From contig NZ_CP100445.1 in the NCBI RefSeq assembly GCF_024227435.1, positions 186,001 to 250,000 on the forward strand: DNA of 64,000 nucleotides, in the 5' to 3' direction. Positions 17,877-26,857 of this stretch are shown piece by piece. Source of the stretch: Natrinema caseinilyticum. Its GTDB lineage: Archaea > Halobacteriota > Halobacteria > Halobacteriales > Natrialbaceae. The notes below the pieces were generated by a model, which did not search any database, was not told where the DNA came from, and was given only the letters and a program-made list of their open reading frames with translations. The first letter of the stretch is position 1. Every line of letters starts with the position of its first letter. Made by a program: the position numbers and the translations under genes.

Positions 17877-19103
17877 ATGTCCGCCAACGACGAACGAGAT
17901 CCTCTCTTTCGGTACGACGATCCGGTCTTCGCCGACGAGCGTCTGCTCGAGATCACGCACCTTCCGGGTCCGGATCGAATCGTCGGTCGTGACGAGCAGA
18001 TGCAACGGGTTGCGGACGCCCTGAACCCGGCGATATTCGGGAGCGAGCCCAACCATCTGTTCATATTTGGCAAGACCGGCACCGGTAAATCGCTCATCTC
18101 GCGGTCGGTCACCCAGCGGGTGATCACCGAAGCCCAACACGACGACGTCACCGTGAAGTACGCCTTCATCGACTGTGGCGAACAGAACACGGAGGCGTCG
18201 ATCGTCAAGACGATCGCCCAGATCGTCAACGAGTCCGAGACGAGCGGCGTCACCGTTCCCGACCGCGGCCTGGGCACGGGCGACTACTACAAGCGCCTCT
18301 GGCAGGCCGTCGATCACTGCACCGACGTCACTATCGTGATTCTCGACGAGATCGACATGCTCGAGGACGACGAGGTTCTGCGAAAGCTCTCTCGGGCCGG
18401 CGAAAATCGCCGTATCTCCGACTCGAGCATCGGTATCATCGGCATCTCGAACAAGATCGATTTCCCGGATCATCTCTCCGAGCGCGTCAAGTCGAGTCTG
18501 TCGCGGGACGAACTGGTCTTCTCTCCGTACGATGCGAACCAGCTCGTCGAAATTCTCGAAAAACGTCGCGACGCGTTCCACGACGGGGTGTTGTCCGCCG
18601 ACGTCATCCCGCTGACCGCGGCGCTCGCGGCCCAGGAGCACGGCGACGCGCGGAAGGCGATCGACATCCTCCGAAACGCAGGTCGGATCGCCAAGAAGCG
18701 AAACGATACTCGAGTGACTGCGGATCACGTCCGAGATGCAAAGGAAAAGACGGAGGCCGACCGGTTCAACGAGTTGATCGAAGGGTCGCCCCAGCAGGCG
18801 AAGGCGATCCTCTACTCGCTGACGCTACTCACCGAAAATAGCACGGAGAAGGAATTTCCGACGAAAATCATCTACAATCAGTACAAGGAGGTCGCTCGCC
18901 AACTCGACTTCGACGTCCTCTCGGAGCGACGAGTACAGGAGATCCTCCAGGAACAGAACTTCCTCAACGTGATCCAGTCCGAGCGAGAGGGACGCGGCCG
19001 GGGCCGCGGCGCACACGCGAAACACCGCTTGCTGGAGAACCCGTCGATCGTCAAGAAAGTTCTCCTCCGTGACTCGCGGTTAGCGGTCCTGGAAAACGAG
19101 TAA
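17877..19103 (+). CDS. orc1: Orc1/Cdc6 family replication initiator
   Basis: 408 residues, AAA+ ATPase plus winged helix. Walker A is GKTGTGKS at about residue 63, Walker B is VILDEIDMLED and sensor 1 is GIIGISNKIDF; the C-terminal winged-helix portion (TEKEFPTKIIYNQYKEVARQ) has the Arg/Gly-rich GRGRGRGAHAKHRLLENPSI end. Such proteins bind ORBs and recruit the MCM helicase. ATG at 17877 is preferred; the longer upstream frame runs through the origin repeats and is not protein-like. TTTATTTCAA at about 17840 is a suitable TATA element. Location next to inverted ORBs suggests it serves this origin. Confidence 0.95.
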   Translation: MSANDERDPLFRYDDPVFADERLLEITHLPGPDRIVGRDEQMQRVADALNPAIFGSEPNHLFIFGKTGTGKSLISRSVTQRVITEAQHDDVTVKYAFIDCGEQNTEASIVKTIAQIVNESETSGVTVPDRGLGTGDYYKRLWQAVDHCTDVTIVILDEIDMLEDDEVLRKLSRAGENRRISDSSIGIIGISNKIDFPDHLSERVKSSLSRDELVFSPYDANQLVEILEKRRDAFHDGVLSADVIPLTAALAAQEHGDARKAIDILRNAGRIAKKRNDTRVTADHVRDAKEKTEADRFNELIEGSPQQAKAILYSLTLLTENSTEKEFPTKIIYNQYKEVARQLDFDVLSERRVQEILQEQNFLNVIQSEREGRGRGRGAHAKHRLLENPSIVKKVLLRDSRLAVLENE

Positions 19104-19156
19104 GAGCGCTTCGCCGGAACCGCGGCGCCTTTTTGCCTCGCCTCCGCAGACGGGGT

Positions 19157-20350
19157 ATGGACAGCGTCGACGCCGCCGGTCTGGGGATCGGAGACGACCA
19201 CCCGCCCCGGATCATGGGCGTGTTGAACGTCAGCGAGGAGTCGCCCTACGATCCGAGCGTCTTCGACGACCCGGGTGAGGCGGCTCGCTACGTCGACGAG
19301 GAACTGATCGACGAAGGGGCCGACATCGTCGATATCGGCCTCGAATCGGCGAACAAGCGTTTCGACGTGCTCTCGGCATCGGACGAACTCAAGCGCTTGC
19401 ACGTCGCGCTCGAAACGATCGAAAGCGTCTCCGGGGACGCGATCTTCTCGATCGAGACGCGCTATGCCGACGTGGCCGACGAAGCGCTCTCGCACGGGTT
19501 CGAGATGGTAAACGACATCTGCGGGTTCGCCGATCCCGAGATGCCGGCCGTCTGTGCGGACCACGACGTGGCGGTCGCGAAGATGGCGAGCCCGCCGGAC
19601 CTGGAGCGGCCCGGGGCCGTCGAGGAAACGGACTGGTCGACACGGAAGTCACCGGAGTGGGCCAGGCGGTCGGATTTCGTCGATCAGGTCTACGAGGCGC
19701 TGAAGCAAAACGGAATGACCGACAAGACGATCCTCGATCCGGCCTTCGGAGGCTGGAGCGACGCTCAGACGCTCGAGGACGACCGCGAAACGTTCCGGCG
19801 CCTTCGTGAGTTTCGCGCCCTCGGACGGCCGCTGCTGGTCTCGATCAACCGGAAGAACTTCCTCGGCGAAATCGCAGACCGCGAGACGGACGAACGGTTG
19901 CCGGTCAGCCTCGCAGCGACGTCGATGGCCGTCGAGCGTGGCGCGCACGTGATCCGAACGCACGACGTGGCCGAAACGCGAGATGCCGCACTGATCGGAT
20001 CGACGTTTACAGACCGCACGAGCGCGACCGCGGACGGCCTCACGCTCTCGCAGTTGGACGTCCATTCGACGCGTGAACTCCGGTCCCAGCTCCGGGAACG
20101 CGGTATCGATCCCGCGTTTGCGGACGATTTGTGGACGCAATTGTTCGAAATCGAGGGCCTCGATCCCGACTCGAGCGGGCGTTTGCTGTCGATCGCGGCC
20201 GACCACGGAGCGGTCGGCGAGCGCGTGACGGACGGCCGATTCCTTCTCGCCGGTTCGACGACCTCTATTTTAGATATTTCAGACCGTCTGACGGACGAAT
20301 CGGGGCGTCTCGATCGTCTCGGTCGTGAGCTGTCAGGGGTGCTGCGTTAA
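19157..20350 (+). CDS. dihydropteroate synthase-like protein with C-terminal extension
   Basis: 397 residues. The first 280 or so have the DHPS TIM-barrel layout: PRIMGVLNVSEESPYDPS near the N-terminus, GADIVDIGLESANKRFDV, FEMVNDICGFADPEMPAV, ILDPAFGGWSDAQ and, at the end, GAHVIRTHDVAETRDAALIG. Several signature positions differ from classical FolP: N-V-S-E-E-S-P replaces N-x-T-P-D-S-F, and the GGESTRP loop reads GLESANK. Pterin binding is likely, but the second substrate may not be p-aminobenzoate. The last 110 residues are an extra domain with no motif I recognise. It lies 53 bp after orc1 and upstream of mptE, another pterin gene. Confidence 0.82.
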   Translation: MDSVDAAGLGIGDDHPPRIMGVLNVSEESPYDPSVFDDPGEAARYVDEELIDEGADIVDIGLESANKRFDVLSASDELKRLHVALETIESVSGDAIFSIETRYADVADEALSHGFEMVNDICGFADPEMPAVCADHDVAVAKMASPPDLERPGAVEETDWSTRKSPEWARRSDFVDQVYEALKQNGMTDKTILDPAFGGWSDAQTLEDDRETFRRLREFRALGRPLLVSINRKNFLGEIADRETDERLPVSLAATSMAVERGAHVIRTHDVAETRDAALIGSTFTDRTSATADGLTLSQLDVHSTRELRSQLRERGIDPAFADDLWTQLFEIEGLDPDSSGRLLSIAADHGAVGERVTDGRFLLAGSTTSILDISDRLTDESGRLDRLGRELSGVLR

Positions 20351-20470
20351 GAGAAAGCTTATGCCGGATGCTTAGAAATGAGGGAGTGGACGCCGGGCGG
20401 CCTCCCGGGTAGGGGTACTTCGGAGGCGACCCCCGGCCCACAACACGGAATTATTGTGGTCCAACACGAA
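20351..20470 (+). ncRNA. probable structured RNA or leader between the folP-like gene and mptE
   Basis: A TATA-like AAAGCTTATG (20355-20363) is followed by a GC-rich foldable segment. GTGG plus GCCGGG (20386-20397, two-base bulge) pairs with CCCGGC plus CCAC (20432-20441), enclosing GCCTCC (20400-20405) paired with GGAGGC (20422-20427). CCACAA (20438-20443) can alternatively pair with TTGTGG (20454-20459), which would break the outer stem. The next start codon is 300 bp away, so it could be a separate small RNA or a long regulatory leader of mptE. I recognise no known family. Confidence 0.45.
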
Positions 20471-20758
20471 CAGCGACGACTGAAGTCTGCGTCCCGAGAA
20501 TCGATGTCTGCGGGCCGTTCTTCGAGAGTTCCCGACAGGTGACCGCCCGTCGTGGAACCCGTCGCCGGACGACTGAGTACGGAATCCGGAGACCCGTCGA
20601 CGGACGACCGATTACGAAATCTGGAGACCTGCGTTCACAAAACGGGTGGTGGATCGGTAACCGGTGATTTCGATATCGATGTCCACGTCTTCGAGTCGAC
20701 ACGCTCGCGTCGACACAGAACACACAAACGGGTCGCGCGACGAGTACCGACACCGAGC

Positions 20759-21466
20759 ATGGAATTCGACGAGTGGGAACCCGTTTACAACGCGATTCTC
20801 GAGGACTTCGGGTACGACCGAACCGGCGACGAACGGGGCCGGGACCGCCTCGATTCGATTCTGAACGCGTCGTTCGATCCGGCGGGGCTATCGCCCCTTC
20901 GCGACGCGACCGTCGCCGTTGCAGGTGCCGGGCCGTCGCTCGAGACCGATGCGGACCTCGAACGAGCGCGCGATGCCGACGTTGTCGTCGGGGCCTCGAG
21001 CGCCGTCGATACCCTCACAGCCCACGGAATCGACGTCGAGTGTATGGTGACGGACCTCGATAAAAATCCGGAAACGGTCGAACGGCTCACCCTCGACGGC
21101 GTTCCGGTCGCGATTCACGGACACGGTGACAATCTCGAGGCGATCCGTGACGTCGTCCCGAACTGCGCTCACGAGTACGTCCTGCCGACGACGCAGGCCG
21201 AACCGCGCGGCCGAGTCCGGAACTTCGGCGGCTTCACGGACGGCGATCGTGCGGCGTTTCTCGCGGACGACGTCGGCGCCGCCGAACTCGTCTTCGTGGG
21301 CTGGGACTTCGACGATTCGACGGTCGACTCCGCGAAGGCCCGGAAGCTCGAGTGGGCGGAACGGTTACTCTACTGGCTCGAAACCCGCCGCGAGCAGCGT
21401 TTCGACGTACTGGATGGACGACGGTCGGAGATCGAGACCGGCGACCTGCCAGCCCAATTCTCGTAA
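20759..21466 (+). CDS. mptE: 6-hydroxymethyl-7,8-dihydropterin pyrophosphokinase, MptE type
   Basis: 235 residues, the archaeal DUF115/MptE family that activates 6-hydroxymethyl-dihydropterin with ATP, replacing bacterial FolK. Family blocks are ATVAVAGAGPSLETDADLE, DVVVGASSAVDTLTAHGIDV, CMVTDLDKNPETV and VAIHGHGDNLEAI, with FGGFTDGDRAAFLADDVGA and LVFVGWDFDD later. ATG at 20759 is chosen; the frame upstream is basic and unlikely. Its position after a DHPS-like gene points to a pterin/folate step. The 408 bp before it contain the predicted structured RNA. Confidence 0.9.
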   Translation: MEFDEWEPVYNAILEDFGYDRTGDERGRDRLDSILNASFDPAGLSPLRDATVAVAGAGPSLETDADLERARDADVVVGASSAVDTLTAHGIDVECMVTDLDKNPETVERLTLDGVPVAIHGHGDNLEAIRDVVPNCAHEYVLPTTQAEPRGRVRNFGGFTDGDRAAFLADDVGAAELVFVGWDFDDSTVDSAKARKLEWAERLLYWLETRREQRFDVLDGRRSEIETGDLPAQFS

Positions 21467-21535
21467 GCGTGTCTCCGGGTCTCGAAAGCGCATCCCGGTG
21501 ACCGTCGCCAGAGCGCCGATCGCAGGTGTTCCCGG

Positions 21536-21724
21536 TCAGATTCGGTATTCGACGACATCGCTCGCACCACAGGCTGGACACGCAACGGGCCTCGACTCGA
21601 GAGTCGTCCCACATCGGCGGCACTCTTCGATGACCGTGCCGTCGTCACGCCCCCCGACGATCGCCTCGAGCGCTTTCCGTAGCGTCGAACGCGCTGTGCC
21701 GGTCGTTCTCTCCTGACCCCTCAT
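21536..21724 (-). CDS. small zinc-ribbon protein
   Basis: 62 residues with two C-x-x-C(G) knuckles, ECRRCGTTLES and ACPACGASDVVEY, the pattern of short haloarchaeal zinc-ribbon proteins that are conserved but uncharacterised. The N-terminal half is a probable helix (STLRKALEAIVGG). No partner domain is present. It is convergent with mptE and separated by 129 bp from the metallo-hydrolase gene upstream on the same strand. Confidence 0.72.
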   Translation of the reverse strand: MRGQERTTGTARSTLRKALEAIVGGRDDGTVIEECRRCGTTLESRPVACPACGASDVVEYRI

Positions 21725-21853
21725 GACCGTTCAGTTGCGAATATCACAATTCGTTATTCTCACGTTATCGTGAACGACGCGACGGCAGCGTGAGAGCCGA
21801 TACTCGATTTCCGTGGTAAGACCCCCCCTAGACACTCGATTCCTTCGTGCGAT

Positions 21854-22840
21854 TTATCGGACCGGGCGTTGCGATTCGTATCGAACGGGCTCCGCTGTCG
21901 TTCGTTCGATACGCCCCTCTCTCTCGAGCGCCCGAAGGTGTGCCGCCGCCTCACCGGCACCGAACTTGACGTGGATCCCCTCGAGTTCACCGAACAGGGA
22001 ACGCGCGACCTCCCAGGGTGTCGACGGTTCGCGGGCCTGGAGGGCGGCGAGCACTCGTCGGGAACGGTGACGATGGTGATCGAGAATTTCGCGTATTCGA
22101 CCCGCCTCCACGGCGGTTCCGTGCCCGGGACGGAGTCGTTCCGACCGGTTCGCGAGTCGCTCGAGCGTCGCGCGAAACGCCGTGAGCGGATCGCGGGCGG
22201 CCCGCGTGTCGTCGTGGGCGAGCGTCGCCGGCGAGGCGCACCGCTCGAACTGGAGGGTTCGGGTATCACTGCCCCCCACGTTCGGGGTCGTCGTAGGTAA
22301 CACGGCGTCGCCGACGAGCAGGAATCCCTCGCCGGCGAAGGCGGTGTGGCCGAGCGTGTGGCCCGGTGTGGCGATCACCTCGAGCCCCGAGACTCGATCA
22401 CCGTCAGTGAGCCGTTCGACGGGCGTTTCGTCGGCCATCGCGGACATCGAGTCGTCGTCGATGACCCGCCCGACTGCGGATTTCGGAACGCCCAGTCCTC
22501 GCATCACCGCACGGTCTCGCTCGAGACGTCGCTCGCGTGCGACGGCGTACTCGCCGACCAGTGGCGCGTCCCCGGCGCCCATCGCGAGTCGCGCGTCCGC
22601 TTCCTCGGCGAGCCGGGGGGCGAGGCCGGCGTGATCGACGTGCCAGTGGGTGACGAGGACGTACTCGAGATCGCGACGGTCGACGCCGGCGCGGTCGAGC
22701 CCCTCGTGTAACTGTCGCCAGGCGCGGTCGGTCGGTGGGCCGGGATCGACGACGGCGCGAGAGCCGACGAGGTACGCGCTGTTGGACCCCTCCGGCCCGT
22801 CTCCTCCGATATCGATTCGCGTCACGGACTCGGCGGTCAT
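21854..22840 (-). CDS. metallo-beta-lactamase-fold hydrolase (LACTB2/glyoxalase II-like)
   Basis: 328 residues. The dinuclear metal motif THWHVDHAG is intact, with the later ligands in ATPGHTLGHTAF, FLLVGDAVLP and LRPGHGTAVE. After the hydrolase domain comes a C-terminal winged-helix-like segment (RRVLAALQAREPSTPWEVARSLF onward), the arrangement seen in LACTB2-type proteins. These act on thioesters or RNA, so the substrate cannot be told from sequence. Divergent from the following membrane-protein gene. Confidence 0.85.
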   Translation of the reverse strand: MTAESVTRIDIGGDGPEGSNSAYLVGSRAVVDPGPPTDRAWRQLHEGLDRAGVDRRDLEYVLVTHWHVDHAGLAPRLAEEADARLAMGAGDAPLVGEYAVARERRLERDRAVMRGLGVPKSAVGRVIDDDSMSAMADETPVERLTDGDRVSGLEVIATPGHTLGHTAFAGEGFLLVGDAVLPTTTPNVGGSDTRTLQFERCASPATLAHDDTRAARDPLTAFRATLERLANRSERLRPGHGTAVEAGRIREILDHHRHRSRRVLAALQAREPSTPWEVARSLFGELEGIHVKFGAGEAAAHLRALEREGRIERTTAEPVRYESQRPVR

Positions 22841-22951
22841 CGGACACGACTCGTACTCGACTTCCCTTATGCTCCACGTTCGGTTCCGATCTCGGGTGGC
22901 CCCTCACGAAGCGGGTCCGGTCGTCCCGTCGGATTGGTAATAACAGTTGAG

Positions 22952-23416
22952 ATGAACAGGTCACCACGATACGATGTGGATCAACGAATCATCGTTACAA
23001 CGCCGTTTCTCGTCTATCTGGCGCTCTGTGGGTTGTTCGGGCTCGCCCTCTCGACGGTCGACGCCCCGCTCGACCAGGGTCAGCCGGCGTTTATCGCCAT
23101 CGTCGGACTCGTCGGCCCGACGATCGCGATCGGTCTGATCTGGGCGCGAAATTACGCGTACGGACCGCCGGTGTTGGTCTCGACGATGCTCTCGAACGCC
23201 TGGTTCGTCACGTATTTCTTTTTCGTTCACGACAACCCGGCGAACGTGTTCGCGGTATCGGGCGACGGCGCGACCGCGTATCTGACGGCGACGCTCGGTG
23301 TGGTCGTCGGGTCGCTGTTCACCGCCGGCATCGGGTGCTGGCTGTGGTACTGCGAAAGCAGCGGGTTCCGCTCGGCCGTCGACCGACTCGCCGGATCGTC
23401 CGACGCGCAACACTGA
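22952..23416 (+). CDS. four-helix integral membrane protein of unknown function
   Basis: 154 residues from ATG at 22952 (MNRSPRYDVDQR). About four hydrophobic segments: VTTPFLVYLALCGLFGLALS, FIAIVGLVGPTIAIGLIWA, VLVSTMLSNAWFVTYFFFV and LTATLGVVVGSLFTAGIGCW. No catalytic or binding motif is seen. The photolyase gene follows 59 bp downstream on the same strand, so co-transcription is possible. I do not recognise the family. Confidence 0.7.
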   Translation: MNRSPRYDVDQRIIVTTPFLVYLALCGLFGLALSTVDAPLDQGQPAFIAIVGLVGPTIAIGLIWARNYAYGPPVLVSTMLSNAWFVTYFFFVHDNPANVFAVSGDGATAYLTATLGVVVGSLFTAGIGCWLWYCESSGFRSAVDRLAGSSDAQH

Positions 23417-23475
23417 CGCACAGACGGTGGCTTCGGGACCTACAGTCTTTCGGTACTCGAGCACGCACGTAGACT

Positions 23476-24885
23476 GTGATCGTTCACTGGCACCGTCGGG
23501 ATCTCCGCACGCTCGACAACCGCGGACTCGAACGCGCCGGAGCGACCGACGAGCCGATCGTCCCGTTGTACGTCCTCGATCCGACCGTTCTCGAATACGC
23601 GTCGCCGGTCCGAGTCGCGTGTTTGCTCGAGTCCCTCGCGGCGCTTCGGAAGCGCTACCGAGAACTCGGGACCGATCTCGTGGTCGTCGAGGGGGAGGCG
23701 AGCGGAGCGGTTCCGCGGGTCGCGGCCGAGTACGACGCCTCGACCGTCGTCTGGAACGAAGACTACAGCGGGCTCGCACGGGACCGGGACCGGGCGGTGC
23801 GCGCCGCGCTCGCGGACGACGCCGTCGCGTGCGAGTCGGTTCACGACGCGATCCTCCACGAACCGGGGTCGATTACGCCGAATCAGGGCGCCCACTACTC
23901 GGTGTTCTCGTACTTCTGGAAGAAGTGGCGCGACCGGGACAAACGAGAGCCGGTCGAGCAACCCGACGCGAAGGAGTTCGCCAGTCTAACAGGTGAGCCG
24001 CTTCCATCGCTCTCGGATCTCGGATTCGACGACCCCGAGGCGGCCCCCCCGCCGGTGACGATGTCGGCAGCGCGTGAGCGGGTCGCAGATTTCTGCTCGG
24101 GGCCGATCTACCGGTACGCTGAGACGCGCGACTATCCGGCCGAACGCGGGACCTCGCGGCTTTCACCGCACCTCAAATGGGGAACGATCGGCCCGCGGGA
24201 GCTGTACGCGGCGACCGAGCGTGCCGCCGACGAAGCGGATACCGACGGGGAGCGTGAGAGCGTCCGCGAGTTCCAGCGCCAACTCGCCTGGCGGGAGTTC
24301 TACGCGCACGTCCTCGCGTTCAACCCGGAGACCGTCTCCGAAAACTTCAGCGGATACACGAACCCCATCGAATGGGAGGACGATCCGGACGCGCTCGAGG
24401 CGTGGAGGAACGGCGAAACGGGGTATCCGATCGTCGACGCGGGGATGCGACAGCTCAGGGCCGAGGGGTGGATGCACAATCGCGTGCGGATGCTCGTCGC
24501 ATCGTTTCTGACCAAAGACCTCCTGCTCGACTGGCGGGAGGGATACCAGTGGTTCAGGCGCATGCTCGCGGATCACGATACCGCTAACGACGTCGGTGGC
24601 TGGCAGTGGGCCGCATCGACCGGCACCGATGCACAGCCCTACTTCCGCGTATTCAATCCGCTGACACAGGGACGCGAGTACGACCCCGATGCCGAATACG
24701 TCCGCGACTACGTTCCCGAACTCGCCGACGCTTCGACCGAAGAAATCCACGGCTGGCACGACCTCGAGCCCGGGGAGCGAGAGCGGATCGCCCCCGCGTA
24801 CCCGGCTCCCATCGTCGAGCACGCCGTTCGCCGGGAGCGAGCCATCGAACTGTTCGAGCACGCGCGCGGAGAGTCGTCGGAGTAG
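23476..24885 (+). CDS. phr: deoxyribodipyrimidine photolyase (class I CPD type)
   Basis: 469 residues starting at a GTG (VIVHWHRRDLRTLDN). The N-terminal Rossmann domain binds an antenna chromophore; the C-terminal helical domain binds FAD and repairs cyclobutane pyrimidine dimers with light. Diagnostic blocks: RLSPHLKWGTIGPREL, QLAWREFYAHVLAFNP, GYPIVDAGMRQLRAEGWMHN and GGWQWAASTGTDAQPYFRVF. The tryptophans of the electron-transfer path are in place around these blocks. Single-gene light repair fits a sun-exposed halophile. Confidence 0.95.
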   Translation: MIVHWHRRDLRTLDNRGLERAGATDEPIVPLYVLDPTVLEYASPVRVACLLESLAALRKRYRELGTDLVVVEGEASGAVPRVAAEYDASTVVWNEDYSGLARDRDRAVRAALADDAVACESVHDAILHEPGSITPNQGAHYSVFSYFWKKWRDRDKREPVEQPDAKEFASLTGEPLPSLSDLGFDDPEAAPPPVTMSAARERVADFCSGPIYRYAETRDYPAERGTSRLSPHLKWGTIGPRELYAATERAADEADTDGERESVREFQRQLAWREFYAHVLAFNPETVSENFSGYTNPIEWEDDPDALEAWRNGETGYPIVDAGMRQLRAEGWMHNRVRMLVASFLTKDLLLDWREGYQWFRRMLADHDTANDVGGWQWAASTGTDAQPYFRVFNPLTQGREYDPDAEYVRDYVPELADASTEEIHGWHDLEPGERERIAPAYPAPIVEHAVRRERAIELFEHARGESSE

Positions 24886-25017
24886 CGGTGCTCCGAACGG
24901 GGACCTGGTGTACACATCCGACGTATCGCCCGTGTGCACGACTCCGGACCCGAAACCGACAGCGCGCGAATACTGGAGTATCGGGCCGAGAGGACGGTGA
25001 TTTCTCCCGTTACTCAG

Positions 25018-25032
25018 AATAATATATTTGCC
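25018..25032 (+). promoter_or_regulatory. TATA-like element upstream of the HalOD1 gene
   Basis: AATAATATATTTGCC stands out in GC-rich surroundings about 40-50 bp before the ATG at 25069. Its position suggests a short 5' leader rather than a leaderless transcript. Confidence 0.4.
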
Positions 25033-25068
25033 ACCACCCTTATCCGCTGGACTGTCCTAGGCGCTAGT

Positions 25069-25377
25069 ATGTCCCCTCCGGACAACCTGTCGTCGCCCAG
25101 TAGTGCGGTTCCTCCGTCTCAGGCAATCGTCGAAGCGATCGCCGCACACGAGGGCGTCGACGTGACCGAAATCGAGCCCCCTGCGTACGACCCGCTGTAC
25201 ACGGTCGTCAATCCGGAGGCGCTCGATGAACTGTTCGCCCCCACCGCCGATTCGGCCAGCGACGTGGTGGTAACACTCGAGTACGAGGGATACACGGTCG
25301 TCGTTCGCGCCGGAAGCGAAGTCGAAGTCAGGGAGCAATCCTCGGACGACTCGGTCAATCACCCGATCGAAGAGTAG
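25069..25377 (+). CDS. HalOD1 output-domain protein
   Basis: 102 residues from ATG at 25069. The whole protein is one HalOD1-type domain, a haloarchaeal module often attached to sensor proteins: PSQAIVEAIAAHEGVDVTEI, then PPAYDPLYTVVNPEALDELF and VVVTLEYEGYTVVVRAGSEV. Here it stands alone with a short acidic tail. Biochemical role unknown. The long upstream extension in the same frame crosses the promoter and is not used. Confidence 0.78.
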   Translation: MSPPDNLSSPSSAVPPSQAIVEAIAAHEGVDVTEIEPPAYDPLYTVVNPEALDELFAPTADSASDVVVTLEYEGYTVVVRAGSEVEVREQSSDDSVNHPIEE

Positions 25378-25444
25378 TCGTCAGCCGCCCCGCACGACCC
25401 GCCCTCGGATGCTGGCTCGCTCCGCCGAGAGAGATTCGTTCGAC

Positions 25445-26413
25445 TCACTCCGCCCAGTAGGCTTCGCCGGGTTGGGTTTCGAATATCGCCCGCTCGAGGA
25501 CGTCGATCGCTTTCTCGAGGCCTTCCCGCGAACTGGTCAGTGAATCTTCGTGCTCGATGCTCAAAGCGCCGTCGTAGTCCACCATTCTGAGCGTCGAGAC
25601 GATGTCCTTCCAGTGGGATTCGCCGTGGCCGTAGCCGACGGACCGGAAGAGCCACGACCGATTCGGCTCGTCGTGATAGGACGTCGTATCCAGAACCCCT
25701 TTCTCGCGGGCCTGCGCGTCGTAAATCATGGTATCTTTGGCGTGGACGTGATGGATCGCGTCCCGTTCGCCGAGGTATCGGATCGCGTCGGTGATGGTGA
25801 TCCCCTGCCAGTAGAGGTGGGACGGGTCGAAGTTCGCCCCGATCCGATCCCCGGTCTCCTCGCGCAATCGCGCCATCCCGTGGGGCTCGTAGACCAGCAT
25901 ATTCGGGTGCATTTCGATCGCGACGTCGACCTCGTGATCGTCCGCGTAGTCGGCGAGTTCGTCCCAGTAGTCGATCGCTCGCTCCCATTGATACTCGAGG
26001 GCGTCGCTGTGTTCGGGCGGCCAGGGTGCCGTGATCCAGTTTGGAACCTCGTCGTCCGGACCCCCGGCCGGGAGGCCGGAGAAACAGGTGACGGTACCGA
26101 CCTCGAGCTGGGCGGCGAGCCGGATCGCCTCGCGGAGTTCGGTGTCGGATCGCGTCGCACGCTCCTCGTCGGGGTGAATCGGGTTGTTGTGGGTCGCGAG
26201 CGCGCTAATTCGCATGTCGTACTCGTCGAGTAGATCCGAGAGTTCGGCCTGTTGGCTCTCGTCGTCGAGATACGCGGACCGCGTCAGATGGTCCTGTCCC
26301 GGATGGCCGCCGACCCCCGGTTCTATCGTATCGACACCCTGCTCGTGGAGATACGGCAGCGCGCCCTCGAGCGGTTCGTCAGCGAGCGGTGGGGTGTGAA
26401 CGCCGAGTTCCAT
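25445..26413 (-). CDS. sugar phosphate isomerase/epimerase (AP endonuclease family 2 TIM barrel)
   Basis: 322 residues with the xylose-isomerase-like TIM barrel: MELGVHTPPLADEPLEGAL and GVDTIEPGVGGHPGQD at the start, VDVAIEMHPNMLVYEPH, IGANFDPSHLYWQGI, HHVHAKDTMIYDA and the C-terminal GALSIEHEDSLTS. The Glu, Asp, His and Glu metal ligands of the family are visible in these blocks. Members isomerise or epimerise sugars, inosose or ketoses. Its neighbours, a Gfo/Idh/MocA dehydrogenase and a sugar ABC importer, support a role in catabolism of a sugar or polyol; the substrate is not known. Confidence 0.87.
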   Translation of the reverse strand: MELGVHTPPLADEPLEGALPYLHEQGVDTIEPGVGGHPGQDHLTRSAYLDDESQQAELSDLLDEYDMRISALATHNNPIHPDEERATRSDTELREAIRLAAQLEVGTVTCFSGLPAGGPDDEVPNWITAPWPPEHSDALEYQWERAIDYWDELADYADDHEVDVAIEMHPNMLVYEPHGMARLREETGDRIGANFDPSHLYWQGITITDAIRYLGERDAIHHVHAKDTMIYDAQAREKGVLDTTSYHDEPNRSWLFRSVGYGHGESHWKDIVSTLRMVDYDGALSIEHEDSLTSSREGLEKAIDVLERAIFETQPGEAYWAE

Positions 26414-26464
26414 AGCGGAGTCGACGACAGCCGGAAAAATAAAACGGGGGCTGGCGAGGGTCGA

Positions 26465-26710
26465 TCAGCCGCTGATCGTCAGCACGCCGTCGTTGACGGT
26501 GACGTCACTCGCGTCCGCGGGGACGTCGAACTCCAAATGCGTTTCGTCGGCGGTGACGATCGCCGTTCCGCCGACGATGTCGACCGACGGCTTCCCGCTG
26601 ATCGGGCCGAAATCGACGACGATGACGGTTTCGTCTTCGTACTCTCGAGTGCTGATAGTGATGTCGTCTTGTTCTCCCGCGACCGCTTCCAGTTCGGGTG
26701 GCGTTTCCAT
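26465..26710 (-). CDS. DUF7127-type small beta-sandwich protein
   Basis: 81 residues from the ATG complementing 26708-26710 (METPPELEAVAGEQDD). The pattern YEDETVIVVDFGP, then SVDIVGGTAIVTADETHLEF and ASDVTVNDGVLTI resembles the haloarchaeal DUF7127 family, which has a small heat-shock-like or alpha-crystallin-like strand order. Function unknown. It sits between the epimerase and the dehydrogenase on the same strand, but nothing ties it to sugar metabolism. Confidence 0.75.
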   Translation of the reverse strand: METPPELEAVAGEQDDITISTREYEDETVIVVDFGPISGKPSVDIVGGTAIVTADETHLEFDVPADASDVTVNDGVLTISG

Positions 26711-26857
26711 AATCACTAGTACGCGGTCCTGGTTCGTAACAGTCGTGCACGAACCTGCGCGTCCGGACGTCACCAGTCCACACGATCGGCCGGGCGACCG
26801 GTTGCTGTGGTGACCGCCCCCGAGCACCGTCCCAGACCGTCCCCACGGCACTCTTTG

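Noticed and set aside
20351-20470. Tetrahydrofolate or other known riboswitch before mptE
   Set aside because: The conserved bases of the classes I can recall are not present; only the folding pattern is suggestive.
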